A stretch of 64,000 nt of DNA from G963662905 sp965230045 (GCA_965230045.1 OZ245940.1:1178001-1242000), one strand, 5' to 3'. Positions 43,746 to 53,331 are shown, numbered from the stretch's first letter. Notes: generated by a model not told the origin, from the letters alone. Numbers and translations are program-made.

Positions 43746-44468
43746 ATGGAAGAGAATTGGTATTCGCGCACGGAATTATTGTTGGGAAAAGAGGGATTGA
43801 ATAAACTGCGCCGGGCTCATGTCCTGGTTGTTGGGCTGGGTGGAGTAGGAGCTCCCCTGGCGGAACATCTTTGCCGTGCCGGGATTGGTGAAATGACCCT
43901 TGTGGATGGTGATAAAATCCATGAGAGCAACCGCAACCGTCAATTACTTGCACTTACAAGCACAAACGGACGCTATAAAACTGAAGTGCTTGCAGAGCGT
44001 TTCCGCGAAATAAACCCGGAAATCAAATTGCATATTTGTACCGAATTCCTGCGCGATGAACCCATGATCGATTTGCTGAAAAAATGCCATTACGATTATG
44101 TTGCCGATGCCATTGATACGCTTTCTCCCAAAGTTTTTTTGATTTATCACAGCCTGAAAAATAATATTCCACTGGTGAGTTCAATGGGCTCGGGAGGAAA
44201 GATGGACCCTCTGCAAATCCGCAGCGGCGATATTTCTGATACCGTGGGCTGCCCCATGGCGCGTGCTATTCGTAAGCGGTTGCACAAGCTTGATATCCAT
44301 AGCGGTTTTAAAGCTGTTTATTCCCCTGAAGCTGTTCCTGAACATGCCGTTGTGCCAACTTTTGGCGAACAAAACAAGAAATCTAATGTGGGCACAATTT
44401 CTTTTATGCCGGCACTCTTTGGCGGCTTTATGGCTTCTGTTATTATTCGTGATATTCTTAAGGGCTAA
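43746..44468 (+). CDS. tcdA: tRNA threonylcarbamoyladenosine dehydratase (TcdA/CsdL, ThiF family)
   Basis: 240 residues from ATG 43746, four bases after the TatD stop. ThiF/E1-like Rossmann fold: VLVVGLGGVGAPLAEHLCRAG, LVDGDKIHESNRNRQLLAL, ADAIDTLSPKVFLI, SSMGSGGKMDPLQIRSGDIS. This last motif and the overall size fit TcdA, which cyclises t6A in tRNA, rather than MoeB or ThiF. Likely co-transcribed with the TatD-like gene. Confidence 0.9.
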   Translation: MEENWYSRTELLLGKEGLNKLRRAHVLVVGLGGVGAPLAEHLCRAGIGEMTLVDGDKIHESNRNRQLLALTSTNGRYKTEVLAERFREINPEIKLHICTEFLRDEPMIDLLKKCHYDYVADAIDTLSPKVFLIYHSLKNNIPLVSSMGSGGKMDPLQIRSGDISDTVGCPMARAIRKRLHKLDIHSGFKAVYSPEAVPEHAVVPTFGEQNKKSNVGTISFMPALFGGFMASVIIRDILKG

Positions 44469-44701
44469 ACTGCTTAGTGTTTTTCAGGCTTTGGTGAGAA
44501 TAAGTTTCTTTGCAAAAGAATAAATATTATATTTGCGCAACAGAGGCGTATTGACCACACGTCAATATTTCAGGAAAATTGAAATAAATCTGTTTTGTTT
44601 TTGGATAATTTGAAATGCTGCAAAGTGTTATTAAATTATTTGGATTTTGTGCTTTTAAAACCAGAAAACATTGCGAAAGTAATTTGTTTTATTCTGGTAT
44701 T

Positions 44702-45007
44702 ATGTTTGCAACTGAATTGTCGAATCGACAGAAAGAGAAACTTATTGAGTTGGTTATTAGGGCATTCCCTGAGTATCCCAATTCTGAGCTTGACAAAGAT
44801 GGATTTATTCTCCTGAATCGGCGAAGTTCAGAAAAGGGTGAAAAAATTCATTGGTTTGAATTAGCAACAGGGCGTATGGCTCACGTGCTCCTGGAGGAAA
44901 AAACCTACAAACTCACAAGCTTTTATCATCATGTGATGACGCGCAGAGCCGCACATCCGGTGAACTATTTGTATAGTCTTATTTTTTATAAAGACTTTAA
45001 GGAATAA
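44702..45007 (+). CDS. Small hypothetical protein
   Basis: 101 residues from ATG 44702 (MFATELSNRQKEKLIELVIR); a start at 44615 would add 29 Cys/Phe-rich residues that look less coding. A TATATTTG promoter box at 44528-44535 supports expression. The sequence has RAFPEYPNSELDKDGFILLN and a basic C-terminus. No family recognised. Convergent with pdxJ. Confidence 0.55.
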   Translation: MFATELSNRQKEKLIELVIRAFPEYPNSELDKDGFILLNRRSSEKGEKIHWFELATGRMAHVLLEEKTYKLTSFYHHVMTRRAAHPVNYLYSLIFYKDFKE

Positions 45008-45021
45008 GCATTCATCCTTAA

Positions 45022-45735
45022 TCAGGACAGTTTGGCCAGATACATTTGAATGGTATTCTCCAGGCCGTAATACAATGAATCGCTTATAAGTGCATGTCCA
45101 ATGGATACTTCATCCAGGTGGGGGATGTTTTGAGCAAAATAAGCCAGGTTTTCAAGGCTTAAATCGTGGCCGGCATTGATGCCTAATCCCAATTCTGAGG
45201 CATAGCTTGCTGCCTTTATAAAATCTTCGATAGCAGCCTCAGGATTTGTAGGGAAATCCGTAGCAAATTTTTCGGTATAAAGTTCAATGCGGTCGGTGCC
45301 TGTACTTGCAGCATGGCGGATCATCTCCAAATCGGTTTCAATGAAAATGGATGTCCTGATTCCCGCATTGCGGAATGTGGCAATAATATTTTTCAGGAAT
45401 TCCTGGTTTTTAATGGTGTCCCAGCCTGCATTGGAAGTAATGGCATCCGGGGCGTCCGGAACGAGCGTTACCTGAGCAGGTTTTACTTCAAGCACCATTT
45501 TGGTAAATCGCTCTGTCGGATTGCCTTCAATATTGAATTCCGTTGTCAGAATATCTTTCAGTTCATAAACATCGCGGTAGGTGATATGACGTTCGTCAGG
45601 TCGTGGATGAACTGTTATTCCCTGAGCGCCAAATCGTTCGCAATTAATTGCTGCTTTACAAACGTCAGGGATATTCCCGCCGCGGGCATTGCGCAGGCTG
45701 GCAATTTTGTTGATATTTACACTAAGTCGAATCAT
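45022..45735 (-). CDS. pdxJ: Pyridoxine 5'-phosphate synthase
   Basis: 237 residues. Motifs: LSVNINKIASLRNARGGNIP, AAINCERFGAQGITVHPRPDERHI, NIEGNPTERF, TSIFIETDLEM, RIELYTEKFA, LGINAGHDLSLENL, VSIGHALISDSL. It condenses 1-deoxyxylulose 5-phosphate with aminoacetone 3-phosphate to make vitamin B6. It is on the same strand as the ClC gene, 65 nt downstream. Confidence 0.96.
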   Translation of the reverse strand: MIRLSVNINKIASLRNARGGNIPDVCKAAINCERFGAQGITVHPRPDERHITYRDVYELKDILTTEFNIEGNPTERFTKMVLEVKPAQVTLVPDAPDAITSNAGWDTIKNQEFLKNIIATFRNAGIRTSIFIETDLEMIRHAASTGTDRIELYTEKFATDFPTNPEAAIEDFIKAASYASELGLGINAGHDLSLENLAYFAQNIPHLDEVSIGHALISDSLYYGLENTIQMYLAKLS

Positions 45736-45800
45736 GTGATGGTTTCAAATTTGATGCAAAGGTACAATTTGGATGAAAATCCCGTGTGCCATACAATGAA

Positions 45801-47570
45801 TTATTCGCCGGATAAATCCCGGAGCATTTTGCGGTACGCACTAAAAACATTGGCCCTTGAAACGAAGCCGATATATTTTCCGTGTTCAATGACCGGTATA
45901 TTGTAATGGCTTGTTTTCTGAAATATTTTGGCAACGTCTTCCATTGAATCGTTGGGGCTTACCTTTTCGTTGGGCATAAACATCAGGTCGCGCACAAAAA
46001 CTTTTTCATACATTTCTGATTGGAAGATGACATGGCGTACATCATTGATAAAAACAACTCCAACAAAGTCGCCCTCATCGGAAATTACCGGAAAAATATT
46101 TCTTTTGGATTTAGCAACGGCTTTCACAAAATCGCCTAAGCTGTCATTGGCTTTTACACAAACAAAGTTTTTTTCGATGAGCTGGTTTACCTTCAGCAGG
46201 GTGAGCATGGCTTTGTCTTTGTCGTGCGTGAGCAATTCCCCACGTGCGGCCAGGCGTTTGGTGTAGATGCTGTGGGGCTCAAAATAGTGTATGGTCAAAT
46301 AGGCAATCGTTGCGGTGATCATCAATGGTGTAAACAGTTGATAACCACCGGTAATCTCGGCGATAAGAAAAATCCCGGTAAGCGGTGCATGCATAACGCC
46401 TGCCATTACGCCCGCCATTCCCACCAGTGCAAAATGGCTCTCCGTAACTTTTGGGCCGGCAAAAAAGTTGATTAATCGTGCAGTAAAAAGTCCGGTCAGG
46501 CCACCCATAAACAAGCTGGGCGCAAAAATCCCCCCAACGCCACCCGCACCGGTTGTTACGGCAGTGGCAACCGCTTTGAAACCCATAATCAACAGCAGTA
46601 CAACAAGAAAAAACAGCTCCGAATTCCCTATGCCCGAAAAAATACTTTTGTTAACAATCTCCTCGCCATGGCCTGCCAGGATATCTTTCAAAGCCTCATA
46701 GCCTTCGCCAAAAAGCGAGGGAAACACAAAAATCAGTACGCCCAGGATGACTCCTCCGCTAATTGCTTTAAGGTAAGTGCCTTTAATTCGTTTCATTTGG
46801 TTTTCGGCATACATCGTCATGCGCGTAAAATACAGGCTGACCAGACCGCTCATTACTCCAAGTATCAGGTAGTAGGGCAGATTTCCCAATTGAAAAGGAT
46901 GAAGTAATTCGAAAGAAAACAGGACGCCTTTTCCCATCAGGAAAAACGCTACAACAGAGGCGGTTACAGCGGAAATTAGCAAAGGGAGCAATGTGGCCAG
47001 GGTGAGGTCCAGCATCAAAACTTCGATCACAAAAACGATGCCAGCAATCGGTGCTTTGAAAATCCCTGCAATGGCACCGGCAGCGCCACAGCCAATCAGC
47101 AACATGCGTGTGCGGTAGTTCATGCGCATAAAGCGCCCAATGCTCGATCCGATCGCGCTGCCTGTGAGGACAATTGGGGCTTCCAGGCCAACAGAACCTC
47201 CAAAACCAACGGTTATTGTACTGGCAGCCATGCTCGAATAATTGTTGTGCGGCCTGATTAATGCACTGCGTTTGCTGATGGAATACAGGATTTTGGAAAT
47301 ACCGTGCCCAATGTCGTCTTTAACAAAAAAACGTATATATAAAACAGTTAATATAATACCTATAAGTGGTAAAGCAAGATACAAAATATTGTCTTCCTGG
47401 AAATCAAAATCGTTGGTAAGAAAATAATGTGTATAATAAACGGTGTTTTTTAAAATAATGGCAGCCAGGCCACTGAGTATTCCAATGATCAGGCTGAGCA
47501 GCAATACGAATTGCTGGTTCTGAATATTTTTGATCCGCCACTTATGGAGGCGTGCTGTAAAACTTTTCAT
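45801..47570 (-). CDS. ClC-type chloride channel/antiporter with CBS pair
   Basis: 589 residues from ATG 47570; the upstream TTG is less likely. The membrane part has about ten or more helices. The gating-Glu loop is GFGGSVGLEAPIVLTGSAIG, the selectivity motif is GGIFAPSLFMGG, and HAPLTGIFLIAEIT follows. The C-terminus carries two CBS domains (FVCVKANDSLGDFVKAV; VSPNDSMEDVAKIFQ) that usually sense nucleotides. It moves Cl- or a similar anion. The upstream 1-kb gap contains a family 1 element. Confidence 0.93.
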   Translation of the reverse strand: MKSFTARLHKWRIKNIQNQQFVLLLSLIIGILSGLAAIILKNTVYYTHYFLTNDFDFQEDNILYLALPLIGIILTVLYIRFFVKDDIGHGISKILYSISKRSALIRPHNNYSSMAASTITVGFGGSVGLEAPIVLTGSAIGSSIGRFMRMNYRTRMLLIGCGAAGAIAGIFKAPIAGIVFVIEVLMLDLTLATLLPLLISAVTASVVAFFLMGKGVLFSFELLHPFQLGNLPYYLILGVMSGLVSLYFTRMTMYAENQMKRIKGTYLKAISGGVILGVLIFVFPSLFGEGYEALKDILAGHGEEIVNKSIFSGIGNSELFFLVVLLLIMGFKAVATAVTTGAGGVGGIFAPSLFMGGLTGLFTARLINFFAGPKVTESHFALVGMAGVMAGVMHAPLTGIFLIAEITGGYQLFTPLMITATIAYLTIHYFEPHSIYTKRLAARGELLTHDKDKAMLTLLKVNQLIEKNFVCVKANDSLGDFVKAVAKSKRNIFPVISDEGDFVGVVFINDVRHVIFQSEMYEKVFVRDLMFMPNEKVSPNDSMEDVAKIFQKTSHYNIPVIEHGKYIGFVSRANVFSAYRKMLRDLSGE

Positions 47571-47837
47571 GAGTATAATTTCCGACGGCAAAAGTACATC
47601 TATTTCTATTTAGAAGCATTGTAGATTATGCGGTCCCCAAAATTTGTTCTAATTAATTATTGAATTAATAATCAATGTGTTATGACGATATTTTATACTC
47701 TGCGTGTGTGGTGGTAAATCTGGGGATGTTTGTGTTTGTTGTTGTGATGTGCTAAAATCCTGGCCATGCCCGAACAGGCAGGCACATACATTAGGGTTGA
47801 CCGTAAAATACTTATAAGGTCAAAAAATTATTTTTCT

Positions 47838-48423
47838 GGTTCTACAAAGATTTTCGAGGGTAATCATTAAATTTGAGATTAAAAACATTTAGAAATATGT
47901 TAATAGAATATTTATGTGGAAAATCTGAGCTCCAACAGATTCCTCCCTCCCGATAACTATCGGGACAAAGCCTTAACCACTTTGTTTGGCTTTGTTCCGA
48001 TCGGAATGACGCTGTTTATTGTGCGTTTAAGGCAAATGCGGCTTGGTCACTGAGCGGAGTCGAAGTGCGCCTCATTTGCCCCAGACTTTTTAACACAGTT
48101 CATTCCGACAAAGTTTCCGAAGTATGAGGAATTCCGAAAGTTTTCGGAAGGAGGAATCTGTTGGAGATTTAACCTGCTCTATTCATAAAATGCAAACAAA
48201 ATATTATAATCAGCCAAAAATTAGGTTTTTACTAATTTTATATCCTAAAATTGAATTTGTTTGCATTTTACTAGTGCATTAACTTCAGGCCATCTGCTTC
48301 GTTGCTAAAGCTTTGAAATAGGCGACTATATCTTCAGCTTTAGACGCCTCACATCTGACCTGAATTTAAAGCATGAATAAAGCAGGTTAACTTTTGTCTT
48401 TCCACGAAATTCCTAGTAGAACC
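47838..48423 (+). mobile_element. Family 1 inverted-repeat element, copy E, carrying a nested family 2 element
   Basis: Ends GGTTCTACAAAGATTTTCGA and, inverted, AATTCCTAGTAGAACC. Perfect 8-bp duplication ATTTTTCT at 47830-47837 and 48424-48431. Without the insert it is 368 bp. Its innermost loop differs from other copies: after GGCAAATGCGGC comes TTGGTCACTGAGCGGAGTCG, and the complementary arm is TCATTTGCC. The rest of the gap (47592-47829, 48432-48597) shows nothing recognised. Confidence 0.9.
48172..48387 (+). mobile_element. Family 2 element, 216 bp, nested in family 1 copy E
   Basis: Ends ACCTGCTCTATTCATAAAA and, inverted, GCATGAATAAAGCAGGT, flanked by TA (48170-48171, 48388-48389). Excision restores GGAGATTTAACTTTTGTC, matching copy B's GGAGATTTAACTTTGTC. 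The interior differs from the 175-bp copies and has AAAATGCAAACAAA / TTTGTTTGCATTTT and TTCAGGCCATCTG arms. Confidence 0.9.
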
Positions 48424-48597
48424 ATTTTTCTTATTGATTTTGGCGCGGGATTATTTTTGTAAGGCAACATCTTGAAAAGTAATTGGTCTTTTTTCGTAAA
48501 ATTTCATCAAGCAGGATCGTCTGCCCACATTAATAAAATTGATTCAAAGGCAAATAATTGATAATATTGCAGGCACTTTTGATTGAAAGCTATTTTT

Positions 48598-49620
48598 ATG
48601 GAGTTTACTGCGCAGCAAATTGCCGATGTGGTCGGTGGGCAAATCGAAGGAAATGCACAAGCCCGGGTCCGGAGTTTGGCAAAAATTGAAGAAGGAAAGG
48701 AAGGAGATCTTTCTTTTCTGTCCAATCCCAAATACACACATTTTATATTTAAAACCAAGGCTTCTGTAGTACTTGTAAATGAAGACCTTAAGTTGGAGCA
48801 TTCCGTACAGGCAACATTGGTCCGCGTTGAAAACGCTTATGTTGCATTTGGTAAATTGCTCCGGTTTTATAATGATGCCCGAAAGCCCAAAGCCGTAATT
48901 TCAACGAAAGCTTCTTTGGAAGAAGAAATAAAAATTGGCAATAATGTTTCTATTGGCGATTTCACTGTAATTCAGAGTGGTGCTGTACTTGGCGATAATG
49001 TTTGCGTCTATCCGCAGGTTTTTATTGGGTCAAATGTGAAAATCGGGATGAATTCCGTGATACATCCGGGAGTAAAAATTTATCAGGACTGTATTATTGG
49101 AGATGACTGTATTATTCATTCGGGTTCTGTGATTGGAGCCGACGGTTTTGGATTTGCACCGCATGATGGCACTTACGACAAATTGCCCCAGATTGGCAAT
49201 GTTGTTATTGAAGATCATGTCGAAATAGGAGCCAATACCTGCATCGACCGGGCTACTTTAGGGTCAACCGTGATTTGCAAAGGAGCTAAGCTCGATAATT
49301 TGATCCAGACTGGCCATAATGCGATTATTGGCTCCAATACGGTTATCGCGGCGCAAAGCGGAATCAGTGGTTCATCAGTTATCGGCAGCAATGTTATGAT
49401 GGGCGGTCAGGTAGGTATTGTGGGCCATTTGAAGGTAGGCAATGGCGCCATGATTGCCGCACAATCAGGCGTAAGTACCAATATCCCCAACGGACAGGTA
49501 GTTATGGGCAGCCCCGCGATGGAGATCAAACGTTATAAAAAAGCTTACGTAATTTTCAGGAACTTAGCGCGTTTATTGAGACGTGTTGATGACCTTGAAG
49601 CTAAGGAAAAAGCGGAATAA
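48598..49620 (+). CDS. lpxD: UDP-3-O-(3-hydroxyacyl)glucosamine N-acyltransferase
   Basis: 340 residues from ATG 48598 (MEFTAQQIADVVGGQI); the TTG upstream is rejected. N-terminal uridine-binding domain, then left-handed beta-helix hexapeptides (IGNNVSIGDFTVIQSGAVLG), with a conserved His/Phe region (GADGFGFAPHDGTYDKLPQ) and the acyl-binding IDRATLGST. Third step of lipid A synthesis in the outer leaflet pathway. First gene of the lpx cluster, with a short hairpin between it and lpxC. Confidence 0.95.
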   Translation: MEFTAQQIADVVGGQIEGNAQARVRSLAKIEEGKEGDLSFLSNPKYTHFIFKTKASVVLVNEDLKLEHSVQATLVRVENAYVAFGKLLRFYNDARKPKAVISTKASLEEEIKIGNNVSIGDFTVIQSGAVLGDNVCVYPQVFIGSNVKIGMNSVIHPGVKIYQDCIIGDDCIIHSGSVIGADGFGFAPHDGTYDKLPQIGNVVIEDHVEIGANTCIDRATLGSTVICKGAKLDNLIQTGHNAIIGSNTVIAAQSGISGSSVIGSNVMMGGQVGIVGHLKVGNGAMIAAQSGVSTNIPNGQVVMGSPAMEIKRYKKAYVIFRNLARLLRRVDDLEAKEKAE

Positions 49621-49650
49621 TCAGGGTAGTTTTATATAAGTAATTGGATC

Positions 49651-49678
49651 AGAGTATTTAACGTAGGTTGAATACTCT
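49651..49678 (+). terminator. Weak terminator between lpxD and lpxC-fabZ
   Basis: Stem AGAGTATT / AATACTCT with a 12-nt loop and trailing T-rich sequence. AT-rich stem, so probably partial. Confidence 0.55.
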
Positions 49679-49711
49679 TTGTTTTTCATAGCACCTATTT
49701 TATTAATTTTG
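49678..49711 (+). promoter_or_regulatory. Bacteroidota-type promoter of lpxC-fabZ
   Basis: TTTG at 49678-49681 and TAATTTTG at 49704-49711, spaced 22 bp, match the TTTG / TAnnTTTG consensus, with the ATG 21 nt downstream at 49733. The box position also argues against the longer upstream start. Confidence 0.6.
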
Positions 49712-49732
49712 CAAGCTGAAATAAATTATAAT

Positions 49733-51121
49733 ATGCAAAGAACGCTTAAAACTGAAATTGAACTTTCTGGCATCGGATTGCATACGGGACTGGAAGTTAA
49801 AGTGAAGTTTAAACCTGCTGCCGAAGACCAGGGCATCATTTTCCTGCGTACCGATTTGGAAGAACCGGTAAAAATCCCTGCGGATGTCGATCTGGTTACG
49901 GATACTTCACGTGGTACGACCCTGGAAGTCAAGGGCACAAAAATCGGAACCATCGAGCATATGATGGCTGCCGCTTACGGGATGGGCATTGATAATATGA
50001 CGGTTGAAGTAAATGCGCCCGAGATGCCAATCCTCGACGGAAGCTCCCGCTTTTATATAGAGGCTTTCGAAAAAGCGGGCATAGCCAAGCAATCCAAAGA
50101 GCGTACGCTGCATAAATTGACAGCACCAATAGTGTATTCAGATCCGAAAAAAGGGGTCGAATATATTGCGCTTCCTTCAGAAACAAGCCGTTTTAGCGTA
50201 ATGATCGATTACGGTTCAAAAGTGTTGGACACCCAAAATGCCAACCTGAACCAGGTTGAGGACTTTGCAAAAGAAATTGCCCCTTGCCGTACTTTTGTTT
50301 TTTTGCACGAACTGGAGCATCTTATTGAGCATAACCTGATTAAAGGCGGCGATCTGGATAATGCCATTGTTTTTGTGAACCGTATGGTTTCGCGTGAAGA
50401 ACTAGACCGCCTTTCACAGTTTTTCAAAAAGCCCCGTGTTGAAGTTATGCGGGAAGGCATTTTAAATAATATAGAGCTTCATTTCCAAAATGAACCGGCA
50501 CGGCATAAACTCCTGGATGTAATCGGTGACCTGGCTTTGGTGGGTTACAAATATAATGCACACATCATTGCAACACGTCCGGGACATGCGTCCAATGTAG
50601 AATTTGGCCGAAAAATCAAGGCCAGTATCCGGCGCGAAATAAAGCAAAGCGAAATCCCTACACTCGATCTGAACAAGAAGCCTTTATACGATATCAACGA
50701 TATCAAAAAAATGCTTCCGCACCGTCCTCCTTTCCTTTTGGTAGATAAAATCTTGGAGATGAGCGCAACTTATGTTGTGGGACTGAAAAATGTTACCATG
50801 AATGAAGGTTTCTTTGTGGGGCATTTCCCCGATGAACCGGTGATGCCCGCAGTGCTTCAGATTGAATCAATGGCACAATGTGGTGGAATACTCGCATTGG
50901 CCAACACTCCCGATCCCGAAAATTATGTGACCTATTTTTTGAAAATAGAAAATGCCAAATTCAGGCAAAAAGTAGTTCCCGGCGATACCCTGGTATTCCG
51001 TTTGGACTTAATATCGCCAATACGTCGTGGGCTGTGCAATATGGCCGGAAAAGCATATGTTGGTGGGCAGGTAGTTATGGAAGCAGAAATGCTTGCGCAA
51101 ATAGTTAAAAACAAGCAATAA
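49733..51121 (+). CDS. lpxC-fabZ: Bifunctional LpxC deacetylase / FabZ dehydratase
   Basis: 462 residues. The N-terminal LpxC zinc deacetylase has IGTIEHMMAAAYGMGID, the zinc His region and HKLLDVIGDLALVG (catalytic His and Asp). From about residue 320 comes a FabZ hotdog dehydratase (MLPHRPPFLLVDKI, GHFPDEPVMPAVLQIESMAQ). LpxC commits UDP-acylglucosamine to lipid A; FabZ dehydrates 3-hydroxyacyl-ACP. The fusion couples lipid A and fatty acid synthesis and is characteristic of Bacteroidota. Followed by lpxA after 16 nt. Confidence 0.97.
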   Translation: MQRTLKTEIELSGIGLHTGLEVKVKFKPAAEDQGIIFLRTDLEEPVKIPADVDLVTDTSRGTTLEVKGTKIGTIEHMMAAAYGMGIDNMTVEVNAPEMPILDGSSRFYIEAFEKAGIAKQSKERTLHKLTAPIVYSDPKKGVEYIALPSETSRFSVMIDYGSKVLDTQNANLNQVEDFAKEIAPCRTFVFLHELEHLIEHNLIKGGDLDNAIVFVNRMVSREELDRLSQFFKKPRVEVMREGILNNIELHFQNEPARHKLLDVIGDLALVGYKYNAHIIATRPGHASNVEFGRKIKASIRREIKQSEIPTLDLNKKPLYDINDIKKMLPHRPPFLLVDKILEMSATYVVGLKNVTMNEGFFVGHFPDEPVMPAVLQIESMAQCGGILALANTPDPENYVTYFLKIENAKFRQKVVPGDTLVFRLDLISPIRRGLCNMAGKAYVGGQVVMEAEMLAQIVKNKQ

Positions 51122-51137
51122 GCGAAATTAGATTATT

Positions 51138-51932
51138 ATGAACCAACCCTTAGCATATGTTCACCCTCAGGCAAAAATTGCTAAAAATGTGGTGATCGAG
51201 CCTTTCGTAAATATTGAAAAAAATGTTGAAATCGGTGAAGGAACCTGGATTGGTTCTAATGTCACCATTATGGAAGGTGCCCGTATTGGCAAAAACTGCC
51301 GGATATTTCCCGGAGCAGTTATTTCGGCAATTCCGCAGGATCTTAAATTTAACGGTGAAGAAACCATTGCCCGCATTGGTGACAATACCACTATCCGTGA
51401 GTTTGTGACCATCAACAGGGGTACTAAAGCCAATTGGGAAACGGTTGTTGGCGATAATTGCCTGCTGATGGCCTATGTGCATATTGCACACGATTGTATT
51501 GTAGGTAATAATGTTATTCTGGCCAACGCAGCTACTTTGGCAGGCCATATTATCATCGACGATTGGGCAATTGTTGGCGGTTTATCTGCTGTGCACCAGT
51601 TTGTTAATATTGGTTCGCATGTGATGATCTCGGGAGGCTCATTGGTTCGCAAAGATGTACCTCCATTCACAAAAGCTGCTCGTGAGCCATTGTCCTATGT
51701 AGGTGTTAATTCCATTGGCCTGCGCCGTCGTGGTTTTTCAAATGAAACCATTAGCCAGATACAGGAAATTTACCGCAGGATTTATCTCCGCGGGATGAAT
51801 GTGAGCCAAGCTGTGGCCATCATCGAAGCCGAACTGCCCGCAACAGCCGAACGCGATGAAATCCTTTCCTTTATCGGGCGCTCATCCAGAGGTATCATGA
51901 AAGGTTATTCGACCAGCCGCAATGTATTTTAA
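51138..51932 (+). CDS. lpxA: UDP-N-acetylglucosamine acyltransferase
   Basis: 264 residues. Left-handed beta-helix hexapeptides throughout, the catalytic His in LLMAYVHIAHDCIVGNNVILAN, and the C-terminal helical domain (VNSIGLRRRGFSNETISQIQ). First acylation step of lipid A. 16 nt after lpxC-fabZ, so co-transcribed. Confidence 0.97.
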   Translation: MNQPLAYVHPQAKIAKNVVIEPFVNIEKNVEIGEGTWIGSNVTIMEGARIGKNCRIFPGAVISAIPQDLKFNGEETIARIGDNTTIREFVTINRGTKANWETVVGDNCLLMAYVHIAHDCIVGNNVILANAATLAGHIIIDDWAIVGGLSAVHQFVNIGSHVMISGGSLVRKDVPPFTKAAREPLSYVGVNSIGLRRRGFSNETISQIQEIYRRIYLRGMNVSQAVAIIEAELPATAERDEILSFIGRSSRGIMKGYSTSRNVF

Positions 51933-51972
51933 GCCTAAGGCTAATTCTTAATTTTAATCGGAGCAAAATCTT

Positions 51973-52596
51973 ATGCAGATTAGTCTGGATAATGTGGGCA
52001 AGAAATTCCACCGGCAATGGGTTTTCAGAAATGTAAAACTCGATATTAAATCAGGAGACCGCATGGCTGTATGCGGAGCGAATGGCAGTGGGAAAAGTAC
52101 GCTGCTAAAATTAATCAGTGCAGCTTTGGTCCCCACAGAGGGAAATATCCTTTATCAAACCGATGGAGAAAAACTGCCCGAAGAAATGGTGTTCCGCTAT
52201 GTTAGTTTCGCTGCTCCTTATCTGGAATTAATCGAGGAATATACTCTTAATGAATTGCTACGCTTTCATTTTGCTCTCCGCAAACCTGTCGATGACCTGA
52301 AAGTTTCAGATGTCCTTGATATTTCCGGCCTCGATTATGCCAAAGATAAATACATACGGCATTACTCGAGTGGGATGAAACAGCGCCTGCGCCTCAGCCT
52401 GGCATTGCTTACCGATTCCCGGCTGCTATTGCTCGACGAACCACTTTCAAACCTTGATGCCGGCGCTGCGGAATGGTATCGCTCACTCATTGATCAATAT
52501 GGGGCTGAGCGCACAATCCTGGTAGGCAGCAATCATCAGCAAGCGGAATATGATTTTTGTGCACAACAACTCAATATTGAAGATTTTCACTTTTAG
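51973..52596 (+). CDS. ABC transporter ATP-binding protein
   Basis: 207 residues. Walker A AVCGANGSGKSTLLKL, signature HYSSGMKQRLRLSLAL, Walker B LLLLDEPLSNLD. No membrane partner is next to it. Homologues of this short type commonly sit beside lpxA in Bacteroidota, so an envelope role is plausible but unproven. 40 nt after lpxA, probably in the same operon. Confidence 0.9.
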   Translation: MQISLDNVGKKFHRQWVFRNVKLDIKSGDRMAVCGANGSGKSTLLKLISAALVPTEGNILYQTDGEKLPEEMVFRYVSFAAPYLELIEEYTLNELLRFHFALRKPVDDLKVSDVLDISGLDYAKDKYIRHYSSGMKQRLRLSLALLTDSRLLLLDEPLSNLDAGAAEWYRSLIDQYGAERTILVGSNHQQAEYDFCAQQLNIEDFHF

Positions 52597-52669
52597 CTAC
52601 GGTTTTTATCTATTTGATTATTAGTGTTTTGAAAATCATTTTTTCGGTTTTTATTTCAATATTTTTCCT

Positions 52670-52677
52670 TATTTTTG
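52670..52677 (+). promoter_or_regulatory. -7 box (TATTTTTG) of the efp gene
   Basis: TATTTTTG fits the TAnnTTTG consensus 32 nt before the efp ATG, after an AT-rich stretch. No clear -33 TTTG at the right distance. Confidence 0.45.
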
Positions 52678-52709
52678 CTGTTTTATTGAGCAATTAAAGA
52701 TTATTAGAT

Positions 52710-53276
52710 ATGGCAACAACTGCTGATTTTAGAAACGGATTATGTATCGAGTTTAATAACGATTTATATACAATCGTTGAATTTCAACACGTTAAGCCGG
52801 GAAAAGGCCCTGCTTTTGTGCGCACAAAATTAAAAAACCTGAAAACAGGTAAAGTGCTGCCCAATACATTTACATCAGGAGTTAAAATTGATGTAGCACG
52901 GGTTGAGCGGCGCGCTTATCAGTATCTCTATCGGGATGGAGACCTCTACCATTTCATGAACAACGAAACTTTTGAGCAGACCTACATAGAAGAAGGGCTC
53001 ATCAATGCACCGCAATTCCTGAAAGAAGGAAACAGCGTGGAAATTGTTTTTCATGCAGATACCGAAACAGCGCTCACATGCGAGCTTCCTCCTTTTGTTG
53101 AGCTTGAGATTACCTATACCGAGCCCGGTGAAAAAGGAAATACAGCTACTAACGCCCTGAAACCGGCTAAAGTTGAAACCGGTGCCGAAGTAAGGGTGCC
53201 GCTGTTTATCGATAATGGCGAGATAATTAAAGTTGATACCCGCGATGGTTCATACGCCGAAAGGGTAAAAAAATAA
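52710..53276 (+). CDS. efp: Translation elongation factor P
   Basis: 188 residues in three beta-barrel domains. The modified tip is HVKPGKGPAFVRTKLKN (Lys at the loop). The end motif RDGSYAERVKK is typical. EF-P rescues ribosomes stalled on proline runs. Followed by a strong terminator. Confidence 0.97.
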   Translation: MATTADFRNGLCIEFNNDLYTIVEFQHVKPGKGPAFVRTKLKNLKTGKVLPNTFTSGVKIDVARVERRAYQYLYRDGDLYHFMNNETFEQTYIEEGLINAPQFLKEGNSVEIVFHADTETALTCELPPFVELEITYTEPGEKGNTATNALKPAKVETGAEVRVPLFIDNGEIIKVDTRDGSYAERVKK

Positions 53277-53301
53277 TGAAATAAACTGAAGCATACTGAA
53301 T

Positions 53302-53331
53302 GGGGATATAAATCATATCCCCGTTTTTTTT
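53302..53331 (+). terminator. Terminator after efp
   Basis: Perfect 8-bp stem GGGGATAT / ATATCCCC with a 5-nt loop, then a G and a run of eight Ts. Confidence 0.92.
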
